From positions 16,200,479 through 16,264,478 of the forward strand of contig JBCFYV010000012.1 of NCBI GenBank assembly GCA_039000515.1: a DNA stretch of 64,000 bases, in the 5' to 3' direction. A model generated the notes under the pieces. The model was not told the origin of the DNA, ran no database searches, and was given only the letters and a program-made list of their open reading frames with translations. Every line of letters starts with the position of its first letter. The first letter of the stretch is position 1. Source of the stretch: Timema cristinae (taxonomy: Eukaryota > Arthropoda > Insecta > Phasmatodea > Timematidae). Shown one piece after another: positions 20,601 to 31,723 of this stretch. Position numbers and translations under genes: made by a program.

Positions 20601-22943
20601 TAAATGAGACAAATACAGGTCTTGACGAGGAGTCTGTATTGATTAATAGTAGACATAAAAAAACGCTTTAATTGCTTAATTCTCTTCTCGACGATTTGAA
20701 GAGGGACACTTTGAAACAACGCTCCACCTACCAAATCTACCAGGCCACTAATTCCCGATTGCGGTGCTAAGGATGGCTCCGCTACATCCACCACTGGTTG
20801 TGGGAGGACCGTGAACCCTGTCTGCCTCACCCCAGCTTGGGCTCGAACACCATCTCCCTGGCTCGTTGTTGATGCTCCTGTGGTGGGGTGAAGGGTGCTC
20901 ACAGCTGGTGGTGCTGGGGCACTGTATCTCTGTCCATCTCCCACCGGGAGCATGGCGCCTACATTTCCATCCTCTATTTGAACTATAACACAAAAGCACG
21001 TGTCAAACTAATTTCAAAGCATGATCTTTAAATAAAATTGTTCCAATAATATTTATTTTATTTTCGGCAAACTAACACATATTTTTTCTCTTTAAATGAT
21101 AGCACAAAACGTATAATATTTTTCAATTCCAAACTACTTTTGGTATATTTATATAATATGTTGTTATAATTTTTCCTAAACATAATTGATTTAACTGATA
21201 CCAACAATCGCAAAGTGTGTATAGTAAATACACTTGACGCCTAGATCAGGTACAAAATACAGCCTGGGGCAGTTATTTATCAGTATGAAAGTTTAAACCT
21301 ACATTTACAGCCTTACCAGGGAATTGAACCCGGGACCCTTCGATCAACAAACAAATATAGTGTTTTCTCTATTTTAAATAATCGGCTTAAGCAACAATAT
21401 AATTATTATGACAGTATATATTTAAAAATCTGTAAGAAATATCTGTATACTTAAAACAGATAGAAACACTAGATCTACATAATTCCCGTTTTAAAACCCC
21501 ATATTGCTGAGGCATAGCGCAATTTTCAGCTCTAAACTGACTTCCAATGCCATATATTAAACCGATAAGTAACCAGGTTTACCACAAGTACAGTAATCAT
21601 TCAAGAACTCTATCTTTAAATAAAGTGTTGGGGGTAAAACATGTCTTAACACAAATTGGTAAAAAATAGAAGAAAGTAATTTTTAATGGTCAGAATTAAA
21701 TTTTATATTTGTAGAAATTATTTTGTTTTAGTATTAAATAAAACCTTTTTTTCATCGGATATTATAATTTAATACAAATCCGTTACTGTTTACCAGCCTC
21801 AAGCCCAGGTTACTTTTTTTATTCATAAATGTGATTAACATAAAATACTGGGACATCCACAAATCCGGTCCGGTCTGACAATTTTAGCCGTGTCGGGAAT
21901 CGAACCCGTGACCAATAGTTTATACGACAGGCTATCGAATTCGCTAAGGAGACGGTTGAGTTTAATCCAACACATTGCAAACACAGCTAAAGCGACCATT
22001 ATAATTTTATCTCTCTTTTCTTTGGATTTCAATGTTTGTAATAATTACCTTCTATACCATGAATATGAGGTAATATTCTAGAAACGATCAGCTGACAAAA
22101 GGTTTTGATATTCCGACGAAACAACGGTGGTTTGTAGGAAGAGAGGACGTGGAGAACTCTTGCGTAATAAGCTGTCTATTTCCAAACTAGTGGCTCTATA
22201 GTATTGTTTCTTGCAGACGGTACATTTCACACAAATTTAAAACATGTTCTATGGTAATTAAAGAGTCGCAAACTTACATATAAGGCGATCAATCATGTAC
22301 AGTGCATCGCAAACATCAAGCAGGTTGTTGCTCGCATCTCCAGAGACTAATACGGGGGCCAGCGGTCTCGAAATTGTGGCAGGCATTAATGCGTTGACCG
22401 CCTCAATAAGATGTACTGGTACAGAATGCACCTCCAAATCACTGTTTTCTGAAGGTGGAGCCCACACGCAAACTCGAACAGGCGTTGGGTGGTTTGGATG
22501 CTCCCATTCACTGCTCGCTGACAATGGAGGTGTTTGTAAATCGTCGTCGTGCCGCCTTGATCTTTCAGGGCCAGCCCCTAGGAAGGCGTCTAGCCCATTT
22601 GGATCCCTGTAATCTGCAATTAAATAAATACATATTGATTACTATCGTGGAAAAAAACACTCGCCAATCACGCTCAAATCAATAGCAGGACGCTAATTAC
22701 CCATGAACCATTCGCCATCCACCAAGAAAATTCTGTCCTCACTAAAAAGCGCTAAAGGATTTGGGCTATCCGGTAATACTGACGCTGCAGGCGGTGGGGG
22801 TGCGTCTTATTGACAGTCTATCAAAGGAACAAATACCGCTGTACAGAAAAAAATTAATAAACAAAATAGTAACCATTAAAATATACAAAACGTTTTTAAA
22901 ACTTACCTGAATTTATCAAATTTTCTAGCGTGTCGAAACTCAT
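20600..22943 (-). CDS. Four-exon gene of unknown function, intact splicing
   Basis: Gene model on the minus strand: exon 1 22943-22907, exon 2 22784-22701, exon 3 22613-22278, exon 4 20982-20600. Donors are GTAAGT, GTAATT and GTAAGT; acceptors are CTGCAG, TTGCAG and TTATAG. All junctions are phase 1, and the exons sum to 840 nt (279 codons plus stop), open throughout. Introns are 122, 87 and 1295 bp; intron 3 holds tRNA-like repeats. The protein has an acidic/hydrophobic start, a short LVDGEWF block, a Ser/Pro/Ala-rich middle and a Gly/Leu-rich SGISGLVDLVGG stretch before a basic end. No family recognised. It stops exactly where polymerase-like text begins, so it may be the 5' part of that gene or a separate accessory gene. 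Confidence 0.6.
21305..21352 (-). repeat. tRNA-like fragment inside intron 3
   Basis: On the minus strand cccgggttcaattccctgg is a strong box B/T-arm-like sequence followed by a short acceptor-like end. A matching box A is not evident. It is read as a tRNA-derived repeat relic, not a working tRNA. Confidence 0.4.
21865..21965 (-). repeat. tRNA-derived SINE head inside intron 3
   Basis: The minus strand shows ttagcgaattcgatagcc (box A region) and cacgggttcgattcccgac (perfect T-arm with box B), about 45 bp apart, ending gacacggcta. The 5' end does not pair with the 3' end as an acceptor stem, so it is a SINE head rather than a functional tRNA. Confidence 0.5.
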
Positions 22944-23001
22944 TATGATGTTTACTCTCCGCAATTATTAATTATAATGGCCGAATGTAATGGTTTCATG
23001 G

Positions 23002-23010
23002 TATTTTTAT
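23002..23010 (-). promoter_or_regulatory. TATA-like box of the four-exon gene
   Basis: On the minus strand the sequence is ctataaaaata, 59-67 bp upstream of the exon 1 ATG (22943). The position is compatible with a TATA box and a short 5' leader. No other TATA-like word lies closer. It is about 110 bp downstream (in gene direction) of the hAT insertion. Confidence 0.5.
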
Positions 23011-23122
23011 AGTTGCTTCAATGGGGTGTACCACATATAAAGATGACTGCTTTTTATTGGTCAGTAATATTGTTTCTGCATCGGTGGTTGCCCGATCAGG
23101 GTAAATAGGCGTGTATATACAG

Positions 23123-26100
23123 TAGGGTGTCCCAAAAAAACGGAATTAATTTTTTTTTTTCGCATACCCTCTTATTTTTTTCCTTTTATGTCAAAACAAT
23201 TGTAAATAAAGTTTCATGTAATTTGAACTACGGCAACCCGTGCCGACTTGCATATAAACGTGTCAGTCAGTACATGTATACTTGAGCAAGCGAACGCTGA
23301 CGACACTTGTCTGTAGCGGAGCACCCAACAGCTGCAAATGGTAAAGATAAAACAAAAAAGATAAAGGAAGGTTTTGGAATGCTTCGTCAGTGAGATTGTG
23401 CAGCCCGTGAAACGTGTCAGTACCAGTTCACTCAGGACAGCGCACGTCTACGTGTCAATGTGCTTATAATTCCAAGTTGTTTAGTTAGTAAATGTTTGTA
23501 TAGTTTTTAATAAGTGAACAGAACATGGCAGTGGAATTGCGTAGTTCTAAAAAAGTGATATTTTTAATAGGTAATATAAGACATCAAATAACGGGTTCAA
23601 AACTTCCGTCTAATGGACAAGTTCTCGCAGTTTTGTTTTACAATATTCGAGAAGTGAGTTTAAGTGTTAATGAAAGTGCAAATCTCGCTATTCGCGAATG
23701 TATTATATTTTGGGAAAAGGCACGCATACCTACCAAATCGTTGCCAAATTGTGTGAGGAAGCTTGTTAATATGTATCAAGTTTGGAGAGACTTACAAAAA
23801 AATGCAAAGAAATTACAAGACGTATTCAAGCGGCGACAACAAGAATTTGTAATTAATTTAGACAATTTGTTCGACATTGCACATGCTGATGCACTTCAAT
23901 TAATGAAAATAGAGGAAGATAGGATGTTCTTGCAGCGCCAAAGAGAGCCGGGCCGTCCCGGTCACTTAGGTGGAGTGGATAAAAAACTGGCCAAAAGAGA
24001 GGAAAGGGCGCAACTGAGGGCTGTCAAAGAAGACAATCGGCGAATAAAATATCTTTCCGATTCAACATCCTCGGCATCATACGAACCATTGCAAGAAGAT
24101 TCCTCTTCGAATTCTAGTGAAAATATGGATTCAGAAGATTTCCCAACACTGATCGAAAGCTCAGAACCTGGGACAAGTAAATCAGTATTGAGGAAAGACT
24201 TTATTACTCCAAAGTTAGTTGCTGCATTAGACAGGTGTCAGTTAAGTATGCGAGATTCTGTGTTTATTCTTGAAGCTACTATTGATGCGTTTGGATTTAA
24301 CATTGACGAATTTCCGATAAGTAAGTCTTCAATTCAACGAATCCGAACAGAAAAACGGAAGGAACGTGCGGAAAACATAAAAATTGATTTTCAAAACGAG
24401 GTACCGGATGTAGTGACCTTACATTGGGATGGCAAACTGTTGCCTGCTTTGAGTGCTCGAAAATCGAAAGAAGAACGCTTGCCTATAGTTATTTCATTTG
24501 GACTAAAAGAACAACTCATTGCTGTGCCGATACTGGATAATTCCTCAGGCAAAGAACAGGCGCAGGCTATTTGGAAGGCGATCTTAGATTGGAATCTCGA
24601 AAACAAGGTCCAAATTCTCTGTTGTGATACTACGGCTTCGAATACAGGTCGTTTTAATGGTGCTTGTACGCTCCTCGAGCAAAAATTTGATAGGGAAATG
24701 CTTTTTTTCGCTTGCCGCCATCATGTATACGAACTGGTGTTAAAGGCCGTATTCGAAGTGAAAATTAAACAAGTGGCAACAAGCCCCGATATTCCACTCT
24801 TTAAAAAGCTCAAAGAGAATTGGAAAAATATCGATACCACTAAAATACAGTGCTATAGAGAAACAGTGGAACTGTTCAGAACCGTACCCGAACTTGAAAA
24901 TTTGCTGGACTTTTACCGAGATGAACTTAAAAATGTTATGGTCAGAGAGGACTATCGAGAATTGATCGAACTTTCTATGGTATTTTTAGGTGGAGATGCA
25001 TAAAAAAAAATTAAAATCAGACCTCCGGGTGCCATGCACCAAGCTAGATGGATGGCCCGAGCGATTTACTCCCTAAAACTATCGTTATTTAGTTCTCAGC
25101 TGAAATTAAACACCAAGGATAAGAAAGCACTGTTAGATGTCTGCTTGTTTATTGTAACAATCTATGTTAAACCATGGCTTCAATGCATTTTGGCAGTTAA
25201 AGCACCCTACAAAGATTTGTGCTTTTTGAAATCTTTGAAAGCTTACGAAAATGTGAATGAAAATATCTCGAAAGCTGCTTTACAGAAATTTCTCCAGCAT
25301 TTATGGTATTTGACTGATGAAATAGCAGTATTAGCACTTTTTGATGATGATGTGGACGAAGAAACAAAATTAAAAATGGTGGCAAATTTACATAGAGAAA
25401 ATTTCTCGACTCATGAGAAAAGATACATTCCATCGAAGGAAGAACTTTGTGGTTCATTGTATGGTGAGTTTGATACATTGATTTTGTAATTGTTTATTTA
25501 GTTATTTATTTATATCAGACAATTGTTACTTGTTATTTTTTTTTACAGAAAAAAGCATCGATGATTTCATATCAGTCAAAAGCCATTCATTGTTTTCTAG
25601 ACTTAAAATTGATGATAGTTTTCTCAACGAGAGTCCCTCTTCATGGGAGAATAACGCTTCTTTTCTAGACGCAAAAAAGACTATATCAGTACTTAGAGCA
25701 GTGAACGATACAGCTGAAAGAGCGGTAAAACTAATGCAGGACTTTCATGGACTAATAACGGTTGAGGAGGAACAAAAACAATTTTTGTTTCGTTGCGTAC
25801 AAGAACACACGAAGATATATCCTGACTGTAAAAAGCAAACATTGAAACGAAAATATGTTCAGTAATGCTTCTTTTACTGTAATATGTTAATAAATATCTG
25901 CTTTGATTAATATGGTGTCTTATGTACCAAAGAAACATACATTTTACCATCTTTCCATAGTATTCCCCGTACAAGATCTCACGTTCAAGTTTGAAGTAAA
26001 GTCGGCACGGGTTACCGTTATCTTATTGCAATAATATATTTTATTTAAGTTACTGAGGTGAAATAGAAAAAAAATAGAGGGTATGCGTATTCGACTTTGC

Positions 26101-26138
26101 AAAAAAAAAATTTTTACCTTGTATCTTGGGACACCCTA
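23123..26138 (+). mobile_element. hAT-type DNA transposon, nearly complete
   Basis: The 3016-bp element has termini tagggtgtcccaa at both ends (right end on the minus strand). Further inverted pairs (cgcataccctc; gtgccgactt) lie within the first and last 150 bp. It is flanked by a perfect 8-bp direct repeat, atatacag, at 23115-23122 and 26139-26146. An 8-bp duplication is the hallmark of hAT elements. The perfect duplication and intact ends point to a fairly recent insertion. The transposase is damaged by one frameshift. Confidence 0.9.
23525..25863 (+). pseudogene. hAT-like transposase, one frameshift, one intron
   Basis: RNase H-fold transposase of the element. The first frame runs from ATG 23525 (492 codons). 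It has a helical N-terminus, a basic and Ser/Asp/Glu-rich region near residues 140-215, then TLHWDGKLLPAL (putative first catalytic Asp), CCDTTASNTGRFNGAC (second Asp) and FFACRHHVYELVL, a hAT-style C/H block. A stop at 25001-25003 sits beside an A-run (25003-25011), and the protein continues in another frame from about 25010, so a slippage frameshift is likely. A probable intron 25464-25548 (GTGAGT...TTTTACAG, 85 bp) joins a C-terminal exon containing VNDTAERAVKLMQDF, ending at TAA 25863-25865. An aataaa lies near 25890. Confidence 0.8.
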
Positions 26139-26269
26139 ATATACAGTTATCCGGCAATCACGCTACCTCTCCCGGCGAACAGGGACGTCTTTGTCCACTG
26201 CTGGCTAGAGGGATCCGATATGTCATGAAGTACCTCTATACACCCCTCCGTGTTCGTGTTTATTTTTCC

Positions 26270-27400
26270 AGCAGCACAAATGCGAGTACACATCTCACCC
26301 TGTGACTGGAGAAGGTAGGGGGTTCAAATCCCTGCGAGATTGACAAACGTTAATTACTTTTATAAATACAAACCCTATATTGTTGTGCCAAAGGTCCCGG
26401 TTTAGAATCAGGTATATAAGTGTAATTTATATCTAGCCGGAGTAAGCATAAATAATAGCTTTGGCTGTTTTCACATTTCAACCCTGCGATAATGAGGGTA
26501 CATCACTAATTTTATTTTTCATTCTTTCTCATTCGCGCAAAGTTATCCAGATGGTGTTGGAGGTTTTGATTCCCCCGTGTTCAGGTGTAAATGACACCCA
26601 AACGTGGGTACACATCTCGCCCTGTGACGTAAGGAGGTAGGGGTTCAAGTCCCTTAAATGACAACAAACACTAATTACTTCAAATTTAAAACCAGCGCAA
26701 ATGCTAATACACATTTATTCTGGTCACCGATGTAAAGGCTTCAAATCCCAACCACTCTGTCTAAAGACACTGAGTTTCGAATCCCTGCGGGCACGCCGTT
26801 TAAATGTCAGGCTAATCTCTTTCTGATAGAGAAAGTAGGAAACAATTCCCTTATGCGTTAAACTGTTGGACGAAATATTTGGTCTAATATGTATGTTTGC
26901 AGCTCTTTAACCATTAAAGAACATCAATAATACGGTCACTCTCTCTCTCTTTCTCACACACACACAAAATCAGCTCTTATTTCACGCTTAGCTCAAGTTT
27001 GTGGCAAAAGATGCACGTAGCGTCTAGAAACAGGTCCTTTCAATAAAAAAAAATAGCACAGCCATCTCGAAATAATCAATTTGACACTCTGGCGAGGGAA
27101 TTTGATAATTTAATGTTTCAACCTGTTTAAGTATACTGGCATGATAATTATATTGCTTTTATCCGGTTATTAACAAGAGAGCCAGAACTCTATATTGCGC
27201 ATAATAATATTTTTTGTTGAGCTAAAAGTCCCTGGTTCGAATACAGTGTCCTAGTGTAAATGATGGAGTAATCATAAATAATAGCTTGGCCTATTTTAAA
27301 CTACCTACCGGTATATGTTTTAATTTACATATTGGTTGGTAGACATCTTTTCACCCCCCTCGCAAATGATGGTACAAACACTAATTCTACTATTCAAGTT
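26270..27400 (+). repeat. Cluster of degenerate tRNA-like repeat units
   Basis: Several box B-like words recur: gggggttcaaatccctg (26320), ggggttcaagtccc (26640), ggcttcaaatccc (26735), gtcccggtttagaatcagg (26388) and gtccctggttcgaatac (27228). The block 26385-26515 (box B, then 'cataaataatagctt') is repeated in diverged form at 27225-27390. A second sub-unit, 'gtacacatctc(ac/gc)cctgtgac', occurs at 26285 and 26609. This looks like a third, old tRNA-derived SINE group in tandem or nested copies. Confidence 0.55.
26941..26968. repeat. CT/CA microsatellite
   Basis: A short run of ctctctctct passes into cacacacaca. Simple sequence repeat. Confidence 0.9.
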
Positions 27401-28010
27401 TTGAATCCATGTTACCGTAGATGGCGAATGCTGAAACACAAGGAACTTTAATAAGGATTGTTTCAGAAAAATTGGGCTCTGAGTGGCCATTTGAAAACAC
27501 ATTTGAACCTGTGACCTTCAAAAGGCCACGACCAGTGCACCAAGCGGCCTTGGGGTAGGGGTTCATGACTCTTCAACAGGGTCTTTGCCACCCTCTTTCA
27601 ACATTTATAACAAGTTATGGTTGTTAAGACATCTGACCCCCACTAGAGAAGCGGTATGATGAATTGAAGGGCAAGTTAGTGTGAAGTGAAAGGCGCATCA
27701 GCAGAGTGAGAGATCAGCCTAGCTTAGTTTGTTCTGTGCCATGGCAATGTAAGGAGGGGGAGCCTCCCGTGCTCACTAGTACGGCTGGGATCCATTTCTC
27801 ACACTCTACGCGGCCGTCGGGAGATGTTCGTGCTGTGCGATGCCGCACCCGACGCCGTGGACTGCACGCCAATAAATAAAAAATAAACTCTAACGCCAAT
27901 CCCAATCCTACCCTACCATAAAAAATCAATGAGAGCGTGCAATAAAAATTTTGAACAAGAATAAACCGCTGAAAAGGTGTCAGGAGGCGGAGAGGGGTGG
28001 AGGGGAGGGG
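27400..28010. other. Spacer, no supported gene
   Basis: The composition is mixed. The minus-strand open frame 28034-27714 has no recognised domain. It overlaps the regulatory-like cluster and is probably chance. Confidence 0.35.
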
Positions 28011-28014
28011 GAAA

Positions 28015-28121
28015 CCAATCAGAGAGCGACACATTACGTAACAACAAATCAGAGAGTGACAACATTACGTAATCATCACAATACACCCTCTCTTCACATC
28101 GGGGTCAAAGGTCAAAGTTCA
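28015..28121 (+). promoter_or_regulatory. Cluster of CCAAT, bZIP and DR1-type sites
   Basis: The segment has a CCAAT box (28015-28019) followed by attacgtaa (28033-28041). A near-duplicate of that block carries the palindrome attacgtaat (28064-28073), a PAR-bZIP/C/EBP-like site. At 28102-28121 three nuclear-receptor half-sites follow in phase, gggtca-a-aggtca-a-agttca, each spaced by one base (DR1). No adjacent coding exon or TATA box was identified, so a promoter or enhancer role is inferred from motif density alone. Confidence 0.4.
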
Positions 28122-28139
28122 AATTGTACCCATAGGGCC

Positions 28140-28810
28140 CTCTAGGTAGTTACGTCTTAGTACATTACGAAATCAAAGTGACCAGAATATTATGAAATGT
28201 CCAAATTTGTTTGACACATATCGTGTTCAAATTTCTGCTAAATCTTAGTTCTGTATTATTACTGTATTGATTTTTTGATTATAGGGATTATAATTTTAGT
28301 TTCAAACCTATTCAAACTACATAATCAGAACTTTTTTCTTTACTTTAATTGATCATTTTTATACCGAACAATTAATAACTATAGCTGTGATTAAAATAAT
28401 ATTTGGGTATAGTTAAGAGTATTTTTTTCATATACTTTGTATTGTCAACAATTTTACTCACTTTACTAAACTCTATTATATTGTGATATAAATATTTATT
28501 TTTTGAAGAAAATCTCCAATTATTAATTGTATGAAAATATTGTTATATTATAGTAAAGTAATTTTATACTGAAAGAGTTTTCAGTGTAATTTTTTAAATA
28601 TTTATTTCTATTCCCCTTAGCTAAAATTAAGAGATATTTAATTTGCCATGCAAACACGAGGTGTTGGACAAGTGTAATTGTACAAAACATTATGAGCTTT
28701 TTGTTCTGTAATCCTTAAAGCGCATTTAGGGAGATAAGCTTCATTTTCAGACTTGATTTTACTATAAACTGATATAAAACCGATTTATTAACCCCAATTG
28801 CACATTAATA
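28140..28810. other. AT-rich spacer, nothing recognised
   Basis: Very AT-rich sequence with no coding frame, RNA or clear repeat. Confidence 0.5.
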
Positions 28811-28813
28811 TAA

Positions 28814-29077
28814 AATAATAATACTCATACTTAGTACCACGTCTTACTACCCTTTCGGGTTACACGCTTAAGTACTAATTACGCTTATGGGTTAGGATTT
28901 GAGAAGTTTGGATATAGAGGACGTGAACCCAAATTTGCGTAGAGGGAGAGTGGACATACATTTAGGGAAAACCACCCTAGTTCAACCGAGGGAGATTCGA
29001 ACCTTGGCCTCCCCATCTTAGGCATTCTAGTTCAACACGAAACTAGTGCGTTGGCTATCTATGCCACCGAGGCGGAT
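28814..29077 (-). repeat. SINE family 2, diverged full-length copy
   Basis: On the minus strand the head cgcctcggtggcatagatag (box A region) and ccaaggttcgaatctccc (box B) precede the family 2 body (tggttttccctaaatg...). The shared tail is acccgaaagggtagtaagacg. Confidence 0.85.
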
Positions 29078-29079
29078 AT

Positions 29080-29620
29080 TAATATAAGATAATGTTGAAT
29101 ATAATCATTCTAGTGTTTAAAATAAAGGGGTATTACCGATACCAAATATATACGAGTACATAGGAAAATCTTTCCATTCTATTTTCAATACTTTTAACTT
29201 TTTTTTTAGTTAATAAAGTAGCATATCACTTGTATATTTTGTTTATATTAATTTGACAACAAAATTTAAAAATAAATGCAACCTTTATAACTTTAGTATT
29301 TAACTTTAATTTCTGATATATTTTGTGCGCTGTGTCTTACTTCCCATTACAGATATCAGCGTATTTACTCCAATGGAAAAGGAATGAGGAAGGTAAATGT
29401 TTGGGAAATGTGCCTTTATTTGTGTTGAAGGAGAATTATAAGTATTTTAGGAAAAAACACTCTCATTACACTCGATCGGGATTTGAATACTGGTATCCCA
29501 GTTATTTGGAGTTTAATGAAAAACTGAATTTCAAAGAATTGTGACTGCAGGTGCTGGTCACAAAATATTTAATAATTCATTTACAAGTTCATTTCCAAGA
29601 CTGCGTGTCGCTTACGTTTA
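29080..29620. other. AT-rich spacer with a chance open frame
   Basis: The plus-strand frame 29323-29544 (73 codons) begins inside a sequence with an acceptor-like 'cattacag' at 29345-29352. It could in principle be a terminal exon, with ending FNEKLNFKEL. No domain or neighbouring exon supports this. Confidence 0.3.
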
Positions 29621-29624
29621 AACA

Positions 29625-31230
29625 ATGGAGAAGACGTCCGTGAAGTGTCCCCCCCCCCCCCCGATTTTAAAAAATCAAGTTTTTATTATTGCAATCGTTT
29701 GTTCTTCGTTTGTTCCGTTTCGGTAGGCCCACAAATAATATGTGTACACTAGGAGGGGGTAGTAAGATGCAGTTATAATAATAATAATATAATACTTGCT
29801 AGAGTTTTTTTAAAAGCAGATATCGATTAGGAAGTATTTTTAACTATTTCGTTAAATTGGCATTTAGCACCCAATAAAAAGAGTACATTACATTTTGTTC
29901 ATGTAATTGGAATATAAAAAGATCTTGTACGTTATTTTAACATGGTTTGTATTTTAAAGGCACCCAGAACAATACCTTTAATTTTAGTTGTACGAGTAGC
30001 TATCGCCATTGTAATAAGTTGTTAATTTTAAATAGACTATCTTTATGTGACATGCTCTTTAATTTAAAAGCACTGTTATTGTTTCTTTCAGCTTAGTTAC
30101 ATAAATCAGAACACCTCAAGACATTATAGCAAATAGTACTTTTAAACAAAATTATTCATTATTCTAAAATGATTCAATTAGGGAGTCATGAGTGACGTCT
30201 GTGCTGGGAGTCCGGGGTTCAATCCTCGGTCCCAGCGCAGATTTATCTGATTACCAAACCCTTCCTTCCCCTCTGGCAAGACGTGTATTAATCACAACTT
30301 GTGAATGTGTGGAATGCCAAGCCTCCACCGTAGTTCGGATTCCACGTTAAACTGTAGGTCCTCAATTCCATCACACAATCACCCTACCATTACACATTAG
30401 CGTAAGTGCGTATAAACCGAACGGGTAGTAAGACGCGGTGCTAGTAATAATAATTATTATTATGGAGTCAAAACAAAACCACTGTCAAAATAATTAAGAC
30501 CGTGATTCCAACTGTGAAGACGGCCTATGCTAAATAAACAACAACTAGAGAATAATGCAAATATTGTTTGGGGAAGGATAATCAAGGTACAAATGAAGAT
30601 TTTGTGTATTTCTCCACAAGAAGTTAACCACTAAAAATAAACAATAAAAAGCTTTATTTTAAAGAGGGAATAGAGTGAAATTGCACCCAAGCCCAATATG
30701 TACTATTAACTTTTGAAATTGTCACTCCACCCATATTCCCTTAGCGAAAAATATATAATATAATATATAATAATGGAACAAATGAAAAGTTTTGGGTTAA
30801 CAATCTGAAATACACTAAGAGCAAATGAATTCTATCTTAAAATATTAATTATTTATAAAGAAGTGCTACCATGATGTTGCCATTTTACGCGCAAAAAAAA
30901 ACCATTCACCAATTAACTTTATGTTTACGAAAGAACAAAGGTGTAACAAACGAAACATTTTGCGGAACAATCCGGAACAAACGAAGAACAAACGATTGCG
31001 ATCATAAAAACTTGTATTTTTAAAAGTTGGGGGGCTACCGCGAAGTTGGCCCTCACGAGTAAACAAGCGCCACAAGTTCACGTCCCATTTGTGCAAGAAC
31101 AAATGCGGAACAAACGAATTTTTTTGCGGAACAATCCGGAACAAACGAAGAACAAACGATTGCAATCATAAACCTTTAATTTTTTTAATCCAAGGGGAAG
31201 GGGGGGCAACTTCACGGACGTGTGTAGAAG
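29625..31230. mobile_element. Inverted-repeat element with 'gaacaaacga' arms
   Basis: The left arm (29625-29725: gacgtccgtgaagt, a C-run, then aatcgtttgttcttcgtttg) is the inverted copy of the right arm (31125-31228: caaacgaagaacaaacgatt, a G-rich run, then acttcacggacgt). Both arms are about 100 bp. A second, direct copy of the right arm sits at 30958-31075 with the same 'ggaacaatccggaac' start. There is no recognisable transposase inside. A SINE (30190-30463) has inserted into it. Class unknown, possibly a MITE. Confidence 0.55.
30190..30463 (+). repeat. SINE family 1, 5' truncated
   Basis: The copy starts in the middle of the tRNA-like head (gtgctgggagtccggggttc) and keeps box B, the body and the shared tail (accgaacgggtagtaagacg), followed by an AAT microsatellite. 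Confidence 0.88.
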
Positions 31231-31723
31231 CACTGGTATTGTATTTTTGAGTCCAACACTGAATTGTTTGAAAAGTTTTGATCAATGAAAGGGGGGTGAG
31301 GCGAGGTAAGGGATTACCGCTACCCGGTATTGTACTCGGAGTGACGGCAGCTCTTAGCTTGTCTTTCTCATGAGGAACATTTTGAAAGTGAGTTGTTTAA
31401 AAGAATTCCCACTTGGAAGCGCTGTTATCACGTGATATTTTAAGTTTTACCTGACTTGAGGGGCGTAGATAATCTCCCGTAAAGCTATGTATCTATTATT
31501 TCTTTGCCTGTGCTCAAGGTACAGACAGATGGACACAGAGAAAGACAGATGGTATTTTGAAAACAACATTTATCATAATCTCGAGTTGGATCTTTTTGAC
31601 AATCACAATCCTTTCTCTCCGCGCTGTCAAGAGGAAGAAGATATTTGCTACAGAGTGAGGCGAGTATTTAGGGGAAGGGAAATAAATAAATAAATAGTAT
31701 TTTCTCCGTGCAAGAAACTTTTA

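Larger units (their letters stand above)
8400..22943 (-). mobile_element. Decayed Polinton/Maverick (adintovirus-like) element
   Basis: This interval carries, all on the minus strand, the hallmark set of a Polinton. It includes protein-primed family B DNA polymerase, FtsK/HerA-type packaging ATPase, retrovirus-like integrase with a C-terminal chromodomain-like segment, adenain-like protease, double-jelly-roll major capsid protein, penton-like minor capsid protein and a pX-like core peptide. Such elements are giant self-synthesising DNA transposons that also encode a virion (known for the family). Most genes are broken by stops or frameshifts and one by an insertion, so the copy looks inactive. 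Terminal inverted repeats and 6-bp target duplications were not located, so the outer limits are approximate. Confidence 0.9.

Noticed and set aside
21865..21965. Considered as a functional tRNA gene
   Set aside because: The T-arm is excellent but the 5' end does not form an acceptor stem and the D-arm is poor, so it is better read as a SINE head.
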